NCBI RefSeq assembly: GCF_900119155.1
Contig: NZ_FPIR01000020.1
Span: 17,513-81,512 of the forward strand
Source: Ruminococcus sp. YE71
GTDB taxonomy: Bacteria; Bacillota; Clostridia; Oscillospirales; Ruminococcaceae
Direction of reading: 5' to 3'
Length of the DNA: 64,000 nt
A program made the translations under genes and the position numbers. Below, one piece after another: positions 17,209-26,357 of the stretch. Below the pieces are notes generated by a model. That model was not told where the DNA came from, made no database searches, and saw nothing but the letters and a program-made list of their open reading frames with translations. The first letter of the stretch is position 1. Each line of letters begins with the position of its first letter.

Positions 17209-18871
17209 AGAAATCCGCAGACAGAATACGCCCGATCTCTCGCTTGACAAGGAGATACTCGAAAGAGCGAAAACTTTAAGGGCAGGGAATAAGGTCATCC
17301 TGTCGGAACAGAGAAAGGAACGAAACGGAATGAACATAACAATGAACAAGTCGGAAAACGCCGCTCCGACGGCAGTAAAGAGAAGTTACGGCGGCATCGT
17401 GGCAGCGGCTGCGGCGATCGTGTTCGCGGCAGGCGGAGTATTCGCGGCGGTGAACCTCGGCAAAGAAAAGATCGTGCCTGCCGCAGGCTCGTCCTCGGGC
17501 AGTATCGAAGCACTGACGGGCGGGGAGAGCAAGGCGGAAAACGAAGCCGATACCCCGAAAAGAGAAGTGAAGGACTGGGCTAAGCCGTATCTCGAAGAAA
17601 ATGCCGATACGGTGGGCTACATGAGTCTCGGAACATACGAGGATCAGAACGGCGAATACGGTGAACTCAGTTTTCCCATCGTGCAGAGCAGCACCAATGA
17701 GTACTACGAGACCAACGGCTTCGACAAGCAGCCGAACGACAGCGGCGCTGTTCAGGCGGACTGCAACGCCCCGATAGACGAAAATGGTCAGCCGCAGAAT
17801 ATCATCCTCTGGGCTAATGACCTTGAGTGGAGCGGCGGCGGATACGCGATAAGTCTCCTGTACGCTCAGTATGATCCCGAGGCTTCGGAGGATTCCTTCA
17901 AGTCGGGCATCATCAGATTCAAGTCGATCTATGATGACGAGTATTCGGAGTATCAGATCGTTTCGGACTTTTTCATGAATCTTGACGGTACCTGCGCAAA
18001 TGATCTTGAGTTCTACGACAAGGAGCTGAGATACAACAGCTTTGACGAAGAACACAGCTTCGGGAGCTGGAGAGAAATGCAGAGGAGCTTCAGGGACAAC
18101 AAGCATAATATCTTCGATGAGGACATTCCCTGCACCGAAAACGACGAGTATATCACTCTGTCGGTAGGCTATCACGATGCAATGAACGAGTACAGTGGTC
18201 ATCCGTGGAGACAGAATATCATCGCAAAGAAGATCACCCCAGCCGATAAGCAGGAGCTTACCGACAGCACCGAGTCCGTAACTGAGGATACCTCGTCTGC
18301 GGAGGATACATCTTCGGCGGACAGCAAGGCGGATGAACAGGTATCGGATACAGACATGGTCAAAGTCCCGAACGTTATCGGCATGGTTCAGGAAAAGGCT
18401 GTGACCGTACTCAAGGACGCAGGCTTTGAATGCGAAGTCGAAGAGATACGTCACGACGGCGACAAGGGCAAGGTGGTCGAGCAGTCGCTTTCGGAAGGCA
18501 TGAGCGCGGAGAAGGGTTCGACAGTCATCATCTATGTCTCCAACGGTGAGTCCGATCCTATCGAGATGACGCTGAAAATACCCATGCCCGAGGGTATCAA
18601 AGGCTCCTACACCATCGACGTTTACCGCGACGGTGTCGTAGCTTACACCAAGACGATCGAGAAAGGCGAGGTTGTTGCAGGCGGTACGGTTTCGCTGGAA
18701 GTAGTCGGCATCAAGACCGAGACGCTCGTGGTCTATGTCAGATCCAACGATCTCGGCGATGAGAATGAGGTCAAGTATGCGACATATGAGATAGATTATG
18801 ACGCGAAGACCTTCACTCTTAACGGCGAGCTGAACACGGCAGAACTTCTGAAACTGATCCCGAATAACTGA
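17192..18871 (+). CDS. membrane-anchored putative anti-sigma factor with PASTA domain
   Basis: About 559 residues. A short cytoplasmic N-terminus (KKLCEEIRRQNTPDLSLDKEIL) could hold the sigma factor, then one membrane span near residues 68-88 (IVAAAAAIVFAAGGVFAAV), a long extracellular region and a PASTA domain near 395-455 (VPNVIGMVQEKAVTVLKDAG). PASTA domains bind muropeptide or beta-lactam-like cell-wall ligands. TTG at 17192 is preferred because GAGGGAG lies about 10 nt before it; GTG at 17183 is too close. It overlaps the sigma gene by 17 nt. The N-terminus is too short to show a classical zinc anti-sigma motif, so the role is inferred from position. Confidence 0.7.
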   Translation: MKKLCEEIRRQNTPDLSLDKEILERAKTLRAGNKVILSEQRKERNGMNITMNKSENAAPTAVKRSYGGIVAAAAAIVFAAGGVFAAVNLGKEKIVPAAGSSSGSIEALTGGESKAENEADTPKREVKDWAKPYLEENADTVGYMSLGTYEDQNGEYGELSFPIVQSSTNEYYETNGFDKQPNDSGAVQADCNAPIDENGQPQNIILWANDLEWSGGGYAISLLYAQYDPEASEDSFKSGIIRFKSIYDDEYSEYQIVSDFFMNLDGTCANDLEFYDKELRYNSFDEEHSFGSWREMQRSFRDNKHNIFDEDIPCTENDEYITLSVGYHDAMNEYSGHPWRQNIIAKKITPADKQELTDSTESVTEDTSSAEDTSSADSKADEQVSDTDMVKVPNVIGMVQEKAVTVLKDAGFECEVEEIRHDGDKGKVVEQSLSEGMSAEKGSTVIIYVSNGESDPIEMTLKIPMPEGIKGSYTIDVYRDGVVAYTKTIEKGEVVAGGTVSLEVVGIKTETLVVYVRSNDLGDENEVKYATYEIDYDAKTFTLNGELNTAELLKLIPNN

Positions 18872-18878
18872 TACAAAA

Positions 18879-18920
18879 CAGCATCGGACGTTCACACGGA
18901 TGTCCGATGCTGCTGTTTTT
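18879..18920 (+). terminator. terminator of the sigma/PASTA operon
   Basis: CAGCATCGGAC / GTCCGATGCTG stem followed by CTGTTTTT. Confidence 0.88.
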
Positions 18921-19101
18921 GAGACCGAGTGTCCCTGTGAAGTCCTTTTCATACGATATTAGTGTAGAAAAGTCAAGCGTTCCGACGGGCTGAAATGGGA
19001 AGCGGGCTCTAACTATCGGCTTAATTAACAAACAGATAACGATTGTGTTTGTTAATATTCACGAAAAGGCTGTTAAATGAACAACTTTTTTCTGAAATCA
19101 C

Positions 19102-19130
19102 TTGTAATTAAGAACCTTTTGTGTTATAAT
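19102..19130 (+). promoter_or_regulatory. promoter of the orphan structured RNA
   Basis: TTGTAA (19102-19107), 17 nt, TATAAT (19125-19130); predicted transcript start near 19137. Confidence 0.65.
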
Positions 19131-19136
19131 TGTAAA

Positions 19137-19445
19137 TACAAGAGAGATAGGCATGAAAAATGTTAATATTTCTCGCATATTTCGGCGCTCCCAAGTGTGA
19201 TTGGCAAAGAACTGATGACGGCTACACCGCGACCGCAGTCATAACGGTTTGACCTCCACCATAGACAAAGGTTCCCAACGGTTTTCCAAGATAGCAGTTA
19301 TCGCCATTACAGGCGGTAAAGAGGGACACGGATGACCTCGGAAACGAGAGATCAAAGTGCCCATCCAATAAAGCGTGTTACATATCTTCCGATATGTAGA
19401 AATGAAAAGATCGGCAGCTTCTTCGGGGGCTGTCGGTTTTTTCTT
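19137..19445 (+). ncRNA. structured noncoding RNA of unrecognised class, about 300 nt
   Basis: The stretch has its own promoter and a terminator but no reading frame with a ribosome site. It can fold into several compact hairpins: CGCC-ATTACA-GGCG (near 19306), CTCG-GAAA-CGAG with a GNRA loop (near 19336) and ACATATC-TTCC-GATATGT (19380-19397). The purine-rich unpaired segments such as GGCAAAGAACTGATGACGG look conserved rather than random. I do not recognise it as 6S, tmRNA, RNase P, SRP, T-box or any common riboswitch. raiA-type or another clostridial structured RNA is possible. It is not a leader of the cellulase gene because a terminator and a separate promoter intervene. Confidence 0.6.
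19411..19445 (+). terminator. terminator of the structured RNA
   Basis: CGGCAGC... / GGCTGTCGG stem with wobble pairs, then TTTTTTCTTT. Confidence 0.8.
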
Positions 19446-19492
19446 TATTGCTGTAAACGATAATTTACCGTGCTGTCTGCGGGAATTACCGT

Positions 19493-19600
19493 GGAAAACC
19501 TTTCTGAAGAAAGGTTCTTCCCCAGACCCCTTTCCAAAGACTTTTAATTTTTTGGCAGGGGGGGCTTGGGGGAGAACCCTTTTTCAAAAGGGATTCCACC
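19493..19600. repeat. interspersed GGGGGAGAACC repeat
   Basis: Holds AAACCTTTCTGAAGAAAGGTT, a hairpin, then CCCAGACCCCTTTCCAAAG and GGGCTTGGGGGAGAACCC, i.e. two facing copies of the repeat core. Confidence 0.75.
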
Positions 19601-19685
19601 AATAGTCTCCGCAGTATAGCGCATTTTTACTGTTTTGGCAAACATAAATAATTTTTGGGGTAAAAATTAAATAATTTTCAAGTTG

Positions 19686-19714
19686 TTGACAAACCATAAT
19701 TAATGTGATATAGT
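19686..19714 (+). promoter_or_regulatory. promoter of the GH9-CBM3c gene
   Basis: TTGACA (19686-19691), 17 nt, extended -10 TGATATAGT (TATAGT 19709-19714). Confidence 0.85.
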
Positions 19715-19743
19715 TGTATTATTCAGGTGTAATTATATTATAC

Positions 19744-19759
19744 TGAAAACGATTACGTT
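19744..19759. promoter_or_regulatory. cre-like operator in the cellulase leader
   Basis: TGAAAACGATTACGTT fits the catabolite-responsive pattern TGnAAnCGnwnnC. It sits about 24 nt after the predicted transcription start, a roadblock position. Confidence 0.55.
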
Positions 19760-19790
19760 CAACTAACTTTTTTCAGGGAGGGTAATAATT

Positions 19791-22508
19791 ATGTTACTTA
19801 AAAAAGTTACCGCAGCAGTGTCGGCACTCGTGCTGACAGCAGGAATGGCTTCCGTTATGCCTCAGGGTTCGTCCGCAGTCATAACCGCAAGCGCTGATTC
19901 TGAGTACAACTACGCAGAAGCGCTCCAGAAGTCCATGTTCTTCTACGAGGTTCAGCAGTCGGGCGTTCTTCCCGATTGGAACAACGTTCAGTGGAGAGAC
20001 AACTCCATGGTGGACGAGGACGGCAACGATACCGATTTCGTAAAGGGCGGCTGGTTCGACGCAGGCGACCACTTCAAGTTCACACTGACCAACGCTTACT
20101 CCGCTTCCATCATGGCATGGGGCTACATCGAGTATAAGGACGCCGTTGACAAGGCTGGTCTCGGCGAGCTTTACCGCAACAACCTCAAGTGGGGCCTTGA
20201 CTACGTTCTGGGCTGCGACCAGGGCAACGGCAAGATGGTCGGCACCATCGGCGACTTCTCGGGCGGTTCCACCGACCACAACATCTGGTGCAGCGCTGAG
20301 GTTTATCTGCGCAAGCATAATCTCAACAGCAAGGACTGGGTTCGTCCCTATGACGTTGTAGAGAACTCGACCGTTTCGGCTCTCTCCGCAGCAGCACTCG
20401 CTCAGGGCTACCTGATCTTCAAGGATTCCGACCCTGCGACCGCTAACAATTACTTAAAGCACGCTAAGGATCTGTATGCAGGTGCAGACAGGATCAGAGA
20501 TTCAGAGGAAGAAAGAGGCGGCATGGGTTCGATGTACCCGACCTCCACATGGGTAGACGACTGTATGTACGCTGCTCTGTGGCTCTACAAGGCAACGGGC
20601 GACAGCAGCTATCTGACTAAGGTTGAGACCGACTACATCCCGAAGTTCCCGACCGAGAGCCAGTCCACCACATGGAAGTACTCCTGGGGTCTCTGCTGGG
20701 ACGACACCACTCAGGCAGCAGCACTGCTCTATGCTCAGATCACGGGCAAGCAGGAGTGGGTTAATCACATCGACAAGCACATCCGCTACTGGATGGGCGA
20801 GGGTTCTAACGGCGGAGATATCAAGCCTTTCGAGGGCAAGATCACCGCTGACGGACTTTCGCATCTGACTAACTGGGGCAGCCTGCGTCACGCTACCAAC
20901 ACTGCATGGGTAGCTAAGCTCGCAAGCGACACCCTCTTCAAGAACGACGCTGCAAAGGCTAAGAAGTACAACGACTGGGCTAAGACTCAGATGGATTACT
21001 GTCTCGGCGACAACGCTCTCGGCCTGACATATGTTCTCGGCATGGGCGAGAAGAACCCTATCGCTATCCACCACAGAACCGCTTCGGGTATCCACGACGA
21101 CCACTGGAATGAGCTTGGTAAGGAAAGCAGCGATGAGGGTTGGCAGACTGAATATGCTCACACCCTTTACGGTGCCCTCATCGGCGGTCCTGACAGCACG
21201 GGCGCATATGACGTCGGCAAGATCGGCGTAGGTCAGTATGAGTACACCGAGGTAGCTATCGACTACAACGCAGGCTACACCGCTGCACTCTGCGCTATGA
21301 TCGAAGACTTCGGCGGAAAGCCCCTCGCTAACTTCCCCGAGAAGGAAGAGCCCAAGTGGGCTGAGTGGGAAGTTGCCGCTGTCCTCAACGGCAAGGGCAA
21401 CAGCTACACCGAGATCAAGGCTTGGGCTATGAACCACACCGCATGGCCTGCAAGAGTTGCCAAGGACATCGAGTACAGATATTACTTCGACGCTTCCGAG
21501 ATCTTCGCAGCAGGTCTTACTATCGACGATATTACGGTAAAGAGCAACAGCCAGCAGTATCAGGAAGGTCAGCAGGGCTATGCTACCGTTACGGGCCCCT
21601 TCGTTTACGAGGGCGACAAGACAGGCAACACTCTGTACGCTTCGATCAAGTTCGAGGACGGCCGCGCTATCCAGCCGACAGGTCAGAGCGAGCACCGCGA
21701 TGAGGTACAGTTCAGAGTTTCTATCCCTGACGCTGTAAACGGCAAGCCCACCACAGGCGCATGGGATCCTACCAATGACTGGTCCTACAAGGGCGGCATC
21801 GCGACCGCTTCCAATATCAAGTCGGATGATGCTCTCAACCAGAATATGCCTATGTACGTAAACGGCATCCAGGTATGGGGCGTTGAGCCTGACGGCACTA
21901 AGCCGACCAAGTCCGACTACACCTTCACCAGAGGCGGCGGCAACACCGATCCAGATCCTGTCGTTGACACTCCGAAGCTCTCCTTTGAGGCTCTCGAAAA
22001 CGGCGTTAAGCTCGACTGGACTTCCGTAAGCGGCGCTACAAATTACGCTATATACTGCTATCAGAACAACAACTGGATCAAGCTGACCGAGAGCAAGGCA
22101 AACACCTACACCTTCAAGAACCTGAAGGAAGGCAACTACAAGGTAGCTGTCCTTGCATACGTAAACGACAAGTGGAACGTGGATTATTCCAACGCTATCG
22201 TCGTTTCGCCCAAGGCTTCTTCCGGCACCACCGTTCCGAATGTTACAGGCATCAGCTATGACCAGAAGAACCACACCGTAACTCTCAAGTGGGATGCTGT
22301 CAGCGGTGCTCAGGCTTACGGCGTTGCTTACTACTCCGCAGGCAAGTGGAGGATCTGCACTCAGAGCATCTCGCCCAAGACCCTCAGCTGGACTTCGCCC
22401 AAGCTGCCCGCAGGCAAGAGCTACAAGGTAACTGTTGCTGCTAAGGTCAACGGTTCATGGGATACCAACGGCGCTATCAAGAGTGCTCTTACCGTGACCA
22501 TCAAGTGA
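19791..22508 (+). CDS. secreted GH9 endo-/processive cellulase with CBM3c and CBM37/FN3-like modules
   Basis: 905-residue secreted cellulase. Signal peptide about 1-34. GH9 catalytic domain about 40-505: D90-A-G-D93 holds the base/nucleophile-water aspartates, H427-H428-R429 is the GH9 histidine signature and E487 (YEYTEVAIDYNAGY) the acid. CBM3c about 520-690 (WEVAAVLNGKGNSYTEIKAW) is the module that turns GH9 enzymes processive. Two related about 90-residue beta-sandwich modules (about 727-805 and 812-905) close the protein; they resemble FN3 and the CBM37 family of R. albus, which anchors enzymes to cell surface and fibre. There is no dockerin. GGGAGGG precedes the ATG. Confidence 0.92.
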   Translation: MLLKKVTAAVSALVLTAGMASVMPQGSSAVITASADSEYNYAEALQKSMFFYEVQQSGVLPDWNNVQWRDNSMVDEDGNDTDFVKGGWFDAGDHFKFTLTNAYSASIMAWGYIEYKDAVDKAGLGELYRNNLKWGLDYVLGCDQGNGKMVGTIGDFSGGSTDHNIWCSAEVYLRKHNLNSKDWVRPYDVVENSTVSALSAAALAQGYLIFKDSDPATANNYLKHAKDLYAGADRIRDSEEERGGMGSMYPTSTWVDDCMYAALWLYKATGDSSYLTKVETDYIPKFPTESQSTTWKYSWGLCWDDTTQAAALLYAQITGKQEWVNHIDKHIRYWMGEGSNGGDIKPFEGKITADGLSHLTNWGSLRHATNTAWVAKLASDTLFKNDAAKAKKYNDWAKTQMDYCLGDNALGLTYVLGMGEKNPIAIHHRTASGIHDDHWNELGKESSDEGWQTEYAHTLYGALIGGPDSTGAYDVGKIGVGQYEYTEVAIDYNAGYTAALCAMIEDFGGKPLANFPEKEEPKWAEWEVAAVLNGKGNSYTEIKAWAMNHTAWPARVAKDIEYRYYFDASEIFAAGLTIDDITVKSNSQQYQEGQQGYATVTGPFVYEGDKTGNTLYASIKFEDGRAIQPTGQSEHRDEVQFRVSIPDAVNGKPTTGAWDPTNDWSYKGGIATASNIKSDDALNQNMPMYVNGIQVWGVEPDGTKPTKSDYTFTRGGGNTDPDPVVDTPKLSFEALENGVKLDWTSVSGATNYAIYCYQNNNWIKLTESKANTYTFKNLKEGNYKVAVLAYVNDKWNVDYSNAIVVSPKASSGTTVPNVTGISYDQKNHTVTLKWDAVSGAQAYGVAYYSAGKWRICTQSISPKTLSWTSPKLPAGKSYKVTVAAKVNGSWDTNGAIKSALTVTIK

Positions 22509-22543
22509 GTACGGACAGGGTACGATCGTTATCTGTACAAAAA

Positions 22544-22593
22544 AACCGCCTGCTTTGACGGCGGTTCTGAAAACGTTTGAGAAAAACGTTTTC
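22544..22593 (+). terminator. double hairpin after the GH9-CBM3c gene, second one cre-like
   Basis: AACCGCC/GGCGGTT (22544-22566), then GAAAACGTTT/AAACGTTTTC (22569-22593). The second contains two CcpA-like AAAACGTTT cores. Neither is followed by a good T run on the plus strand, so it may be an operator pair or 3' stabiliser rather than a strict terminator. The spacer up to 22780 shows nothing else recognised. Confidence 0.5.
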
Positions 22594-22780
22594 TTATCCC
22601 GAAAACGCAGCTTTTTAAATATTAATAAGCATTAATATGCTGTTAATATCACGTAATACCGCGTTAATAAGGCGTTCGTAAAGGGGAGCTCGGCTCCCCT
22701 TTGAATGCTTAAAAAGTTGTGAGGAATGCATAATTTCCCAATGGTACAATTGTTAATGTTAATGAATTTTACAAAGGGTC

Positions 22781-22808
22781 TTGACATTTTTTTGGGATAT
22801 GTTATAAT
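22781..22808 (+). promoter_or_regulatory. promoter of the CBM4-Ig-GH9 gene
   Basis: TTGACA (22781-22786), 16 nt, extended -10 TGTTATAAT (TATAAT 22803-22808). The roughly 135-nt leader contains GTCGAAAACGAC followed by TTCTTTTTTT, a short hairpin plus T tract. Confidence 0.85.
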
Positions 22809-22949
22809 ATTAATGGTTAGAAAAAAAGGATACGGTACAGGTCGAAAACGACTTCTTTTTTTCAGAGAGACCGATGCTTATAATAGCAGCAGTGTACCGA
22901 TGCTGCATTATGAATCAACTGTTGTTTTACATCAGGGAGGGTTAAAACA

Positions 22950-25943
22950 ATGCACAAATCCATGAAAAAAGTAGTCAGCGGAATCGCTGCACTGGCAATC
23001 ACTGCTTCTATCACTCCGATGAGTGCTTTTGCAGGTCAGCAGCTCGGTCAGACTAACTTCAACGCAGGCGTTGGTCTTCCGTGGCACACCTGTGAGACAA
23101 ACCCCGCTAAGCAGACATTCGATATCTCCGGCGGTACCTACAACGTAACTATCAAGAATAACGACGGTCCTGAGTCCAGATGGGATCTTCAGCTTCGTCA
23201 CAGAGGCCTCCACATCGAGAAGGATCATAAGTACAAGATCACCTGGGAAGTAACTGCTTCCACTGCCGGTGAAATGTACACCAAGATCGGTAACTACGGC
23301 GGAACTGTTGAAGTATGGCACAACAACTGCACAGACAGCGACTTCGATCAGCACTGGACGTGCGTTCCGATCGCACAGGGCAAGAACACCTTTACTGCTG
23401 AGTTCACCGCTAAGGAGACCGTAGAGGTTGCTGAGTGGGCATTCCACTACGGCGGCAAGGGTAAGTATCAGGATGTTGACTGCTTCCCCAACAAGACCAC
23501 TCTGAAGTTCGATAACCTCTCGCTCATCGATGAGACTTCCTCTGAATGGGACTGGAAGAAAGAGAACGAAATGGGCGTTGTAAGACCTGAGAGCAACGTT
23601 CGTCTTAATCAGCTCGGCTACTATCCGAACCTCAGCAAGAAGGCTTCCTATGTAACTGATGCTGCTTCGCCTCTCACATTCGAGATCCGCGATACTTCCG
23701 GCAACGTTAAGTACACCGGCAAGACCAAGGTATTCGGTAATGACCCCGATTCCGGTACAGGCACTACCACTACCGTAAAGGTCGGCGATGAGAACGTAAC
23801 CAGATACAAGGATTCCGGTTCTAACGTTCACATCATCGACTTCTCTGACTTCAAGACTGAGGGTACTTACTACATCTTCGTTAAGGATACCGTTGGTGTT
23901 TCCGGCACTCAGGTTCTTCTTGATGAAGGCGTTAACGATACTACCCGCAGCGGCGATCAGCTGATCTGGACCAACCCCCAGACCGAGAAGAAGTACGTAA
24001 TGAACAAGAGCCATGAGTTCGAGATCTCTAATGATATCTACAGCACTCAGCTCCTCAAGGATTCCATGAACTACTACTATCAGAACCGTTCCGGCATTCC
24101 GATAGAAGAGCAGTACATCACTTCCGGCGACAAGTCCAAACTTGCTCACTCGAAGTACGGTCACAACCCTGACACCGCTTACGTTCAGTCCAAGTGGGAA
24201 AATTCCCCCGACGAGAGTAAGCTTGACAAGGGCGAGACTATCGATGGTACAGGCGGTTGGTACGATGCAGGTGACCACGGTAAATACGTAGTTAACGGCG
24301 GTATCTCCGTATGGACTCTCCAGAACGCTTACGAGATCGACAAGAAGAACGGTAAGACTGAGAAGTGGACTAACGGCACTGTCGCTATCCCTGAGAACGG
24401 CGATAAGAATCCTGATATCCTCGACGAGGCAAGAGTTGAGCTCGAGTGGATGTTCAAGATGATCGATCAGGACGGCTTCGTATATCACAAGCTCCACGAC
24501 CACAAGTGGACCGGTCTTGCTACCAAGCCCTGGGACTACTATAAGGAAACCATGGAGAACGGTGAGAAGGGCTGGGGTACTGTTCGTATCGTTAAGCCTG
24601 CAACCTACGCTGCTACCTTCAACATGATCGCTTGCGCTGCACAGGCTGCACGTCTGTGGAAGGGCATTGACGACCAGTTCGCTAACGAGTGCCTCCAGCA
24701 CGCTCAGTCCAGCTGGACAGCTATCATGGCTAAGGAGTCCAAGTGGAACATCGCTAAGGGCGACTCTGACACCGATCCTTACTTCGCTCCTCTGGATCAG
24801 GCAATCGGCGGCGGTGCTTACGGCGATACCTATGTAGGCGACGATGCTTACTGGGCAGCTTGCGAGCTCTACTCTACCACCGGTAAGAGCGACTACTACA
24901 CATTCCTCAAGAAGTACAAGAACCCGAACGACAATACTCAGAATGATAAGGCATTCAGCCTGACCACCAACCTCGGCGGCGGCGAGAACAACGGTTCGTT
25001 CAGCTCGTTCAACTGGGGATGCACTTCCGGTCTCGGAACCCTCTCTCTCTACCTGAGCGATAAGGTTACCACAGCTGAGAAGACTGCTATCAAGAATTCT
25101 ATCACTACGGCAGCTAATACTTACCTCGAGCAGATGTCCAATGAAGGCATGGGCATTCCTTACAAGGAGGCTACCTTCGAGGACGCCGTTAACATCGGTG
25201 CAGGAATCAAGGTTACCGGTTATGAGTGGGGTTCCAACTCCTTCGTAATCAACAACGCTATGGTTCTCTCCTATGCTTATGATGCAAATAAGGATGATAA
25301 GAATCTCAGCGCTAAGTACCTCAACGGTGCTGCTGAAGCTCTTGACTACATCTACGGACGTAACGGCCTTGGATTCTCTTATGTATCCGGTTACGGCGAC
25401 AAGACCATGGAGTGGCCTCACCACAGATACTGGGCCAACGGTATCGATCCTACCTTCCCGAAGGCTCCGAACGGTGTTCTTTCCGGCGGTCCTGGCGCTG
25501 GTATGCAGGATCCGTACATCGGCGGTCTCGGCTATAAGAGAGGTACTCTTGCTAACCAGAAGTGCTATGTTGACTCCGCTGAGTCCTGGTCTGTAAACGA
25601 AGTTACCATCAACTGGAATGCTCCGCTTGTATGGATGACTGACTTCATGCTCAATGAAGCTGCTTCTAAGCCCAATCCTAATCCGTATCCTGTAGCTAAG
25701 GCTACTACCTCCAAGAACGCATTCAAGCTTGAGTGGACCGCTGTTGAAGGCGCAGACAAGTACTGTGTTGCTTACTACACCGCTGGTAAGTGGAAGATCC
25801 TTGCTCAGGGCAACGTTCTTACTTACAGCAGAACCGGCGTTCCTGCTGGCACTTACAAGGTTGTTGTTGGCGCAAGAATCAACGGCAACTGGGATACTAG
25901 CAACATCAACAAGAGAGCTATCACCCTCACTATCCCGGGCTGA
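22950..25943 (+). CDS. secreted CBM4-Ig-GH9 cellulase with C-terminal CBM37/FN3-like module
   Basis: 997 residues, module order signal peptide (1-28), CBM4-like beta-sandwich (about 30-195), CelD_N-type Ig domain (about 210-345, NVRLNQLGYYPNLSKKA), GH9 (about 360-895) and a terminal module (about 915-997). Catalytic residues are visible: D439-A-G-D442, H824-H825-R826 and E884 in SVNEVTINWNAP. The layout matches R. albus Cel9B as described in the literature. The terminal module is clearly homologous to those of the neighbouring GH9. Codons favour GCT/GGT, unlike surrounding genes, consistent with high expression. No dockerin. Confidence 0.92.
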   Translation: MHKSMKKVVSGIAALAITASITPMSAFAGQQLGQTNFNAGVGLPWHTCETNPAKQTFDISGGTYNVTIKNNDGPESRWDLQLRHRGLHIEKDHKYKITWEVTASTAGEMYTKIGNYGGTVEVWHNNCTDSDFDQHWTCVPIAQGKNTFTAEFTAKETVEVAEWAFHYGGKGKYQDVDCFPNKTTLKFDNLSLIDETSSEWDWKKENEMGVVRPESNVRLNQLGYYPNLSKKASYVTDAASPLTFEIRDTSGNVKYTGKTKVFGNDPDSGTGTTTTVKVGDENVTRYKDSGSNVHIIDFSDFKTEGTYYIFVKDTVGVSGTQVLLDEGVNDTTRSGDQLIWTNPQTEKKYVMNKSHEFEISNDIYSTQLLKDSMNYYYQNRSGIPIEEQYITSGDKSKLAHSKYGHNPDTAYVQSKWENSPDESKLDKGETIDGTGGWYDAGDHGKYVVNGGISVWTLQNAYEIDKKNGKTEKWTNGTVAIPENGDKNPDILDEARVELEWMFKMIDQDGFVYHKLHDHKWTGLATKPWDYYKETMENGEKGWGTVRIVKPATYAATFNMIACAAQAARLWKGIDDQFANECLQHAQSSWTAIMAKESKWNIAKGDSDTDPYFAPLDQAIGGGAYGDTYVGDDAYWAACELYSTTGKSDYYTFLKKYKNPNDNTQNDKAFSLTTNLGGGENNGSFSSFNWGCTSGLGTLSLYLSDKVTTAEKTAIKNSITTAANTYLEQMSNEGMGIPYKEATFEDAVNIGAGIKVTGYEWGSNSFVINNAMVLSYAYDANKDDKNLSAKYLNGAAEALDYIYGRNGLGFSYVSGYGDKTMEWPHHRYWANGIDPTFPKAPNGVLSGGPGAGMQDPYIGGLGYKRGTLANQKCYVDSAESWSVNEVTINWNAPLVWMTDFMLNEAASKPNPNPYPVAKATTSKNAFKLEWTAVEGADKYCVAYYTAGKWKILAQGNVLTYSRTGVPAGTYKVVVGARINGNWDTSNINKRAITLTIPG

Positions 25944-25974
25944 TAAGGTCTCTGAACCGAATATCGGATCAACT

Positions 25975-26008
25975 TCGGCAGTTCCTTCGGGAACTGCCGA
26001 TTTTTTTG
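25975..26008 (+). terminator. terminator of the CBM4-Ig-GH9 gene
   Basis: TCGGCAGTTCC-TTCG-GGAACTGCCGA hairpin with UUCG loop, followed by seven T. Confidence 0.95.
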
Positions 26009-26124
26009 CGGAAGTTTATTTTAGGGAAGACAGATCCATATTTTTTGATTTGGATTAACTCGTCATTTTGCTTAATTTTCACTAAAAATACCGAAAAAAT
26101 TTAATTATTGTTCTTGCATATGTG

Positions 26125-26153
26125 TTGACAAACCCTTTATACAATCGTATAAT
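26125..26153 (+). promoter_or_regulatory. consensus promoter of the GH26 gene
   Basis: TTGACA (26125-26130), 17 nt, TATAAT (26148-26153), exact consensus. Confidence 0.9.
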
Positions 26154-26163
26154 ATAATTAAAT

Positions 26164-26203
26164 TTTATTTCATTCTTTTAATCGGATGAAAGAGTGAAAT
26201 AAA
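26164..26203 (+). other. 15-bp hairpin at the 5' end of the GH26 mRNA leader
   Basis: TTTATTTCATTCTTT pairs with AAAGAGTGAAATAAA (one wobble) around a 10-nt loop, beginning within a few bases of the predicted transcription start. The leader is nearly 200 nt. No T tract follows, so a 5'-protecting or regulatory structure is more likely than a terminator. Confidence 0.65.
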
Positions 26204-26357
26204 GTGAGGCAATTTCAGGAAGTGCAAAATACGGTCGGTTTTTCTGCGTTCCTCCCAACAAAAACGTGGAAGATGTCCGCTTTTTGCATTTGCTGATTAA
26301 ATTGCTTGTTTATGGTCGTTGGTTAATTTTGATTTACTTACAGGAGGACAATCTACA

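Noticed and set aside
20502..22274. 590-residue open frame antisense to the GH9-CBM3c gene
   Set aside because: Same codon-bias shadow effect; no motif or start signal.
22932..25424. 830-residue open frame antisense to the CBM4-GH9 gene
   Set aside because: Shadow frame created by the strong codon bias of a highly expressed gene; no ribosome site, no recognisable domain, and the plus strand is clearly GH9.
26164..26340. Riboswitch in the mannanase leader
   Set aside because: The leader is long and structured, but none of the conserved cores I know (TPP, SAM, FMN, cobalamin, c-di-GMP, guanidine) could be read.
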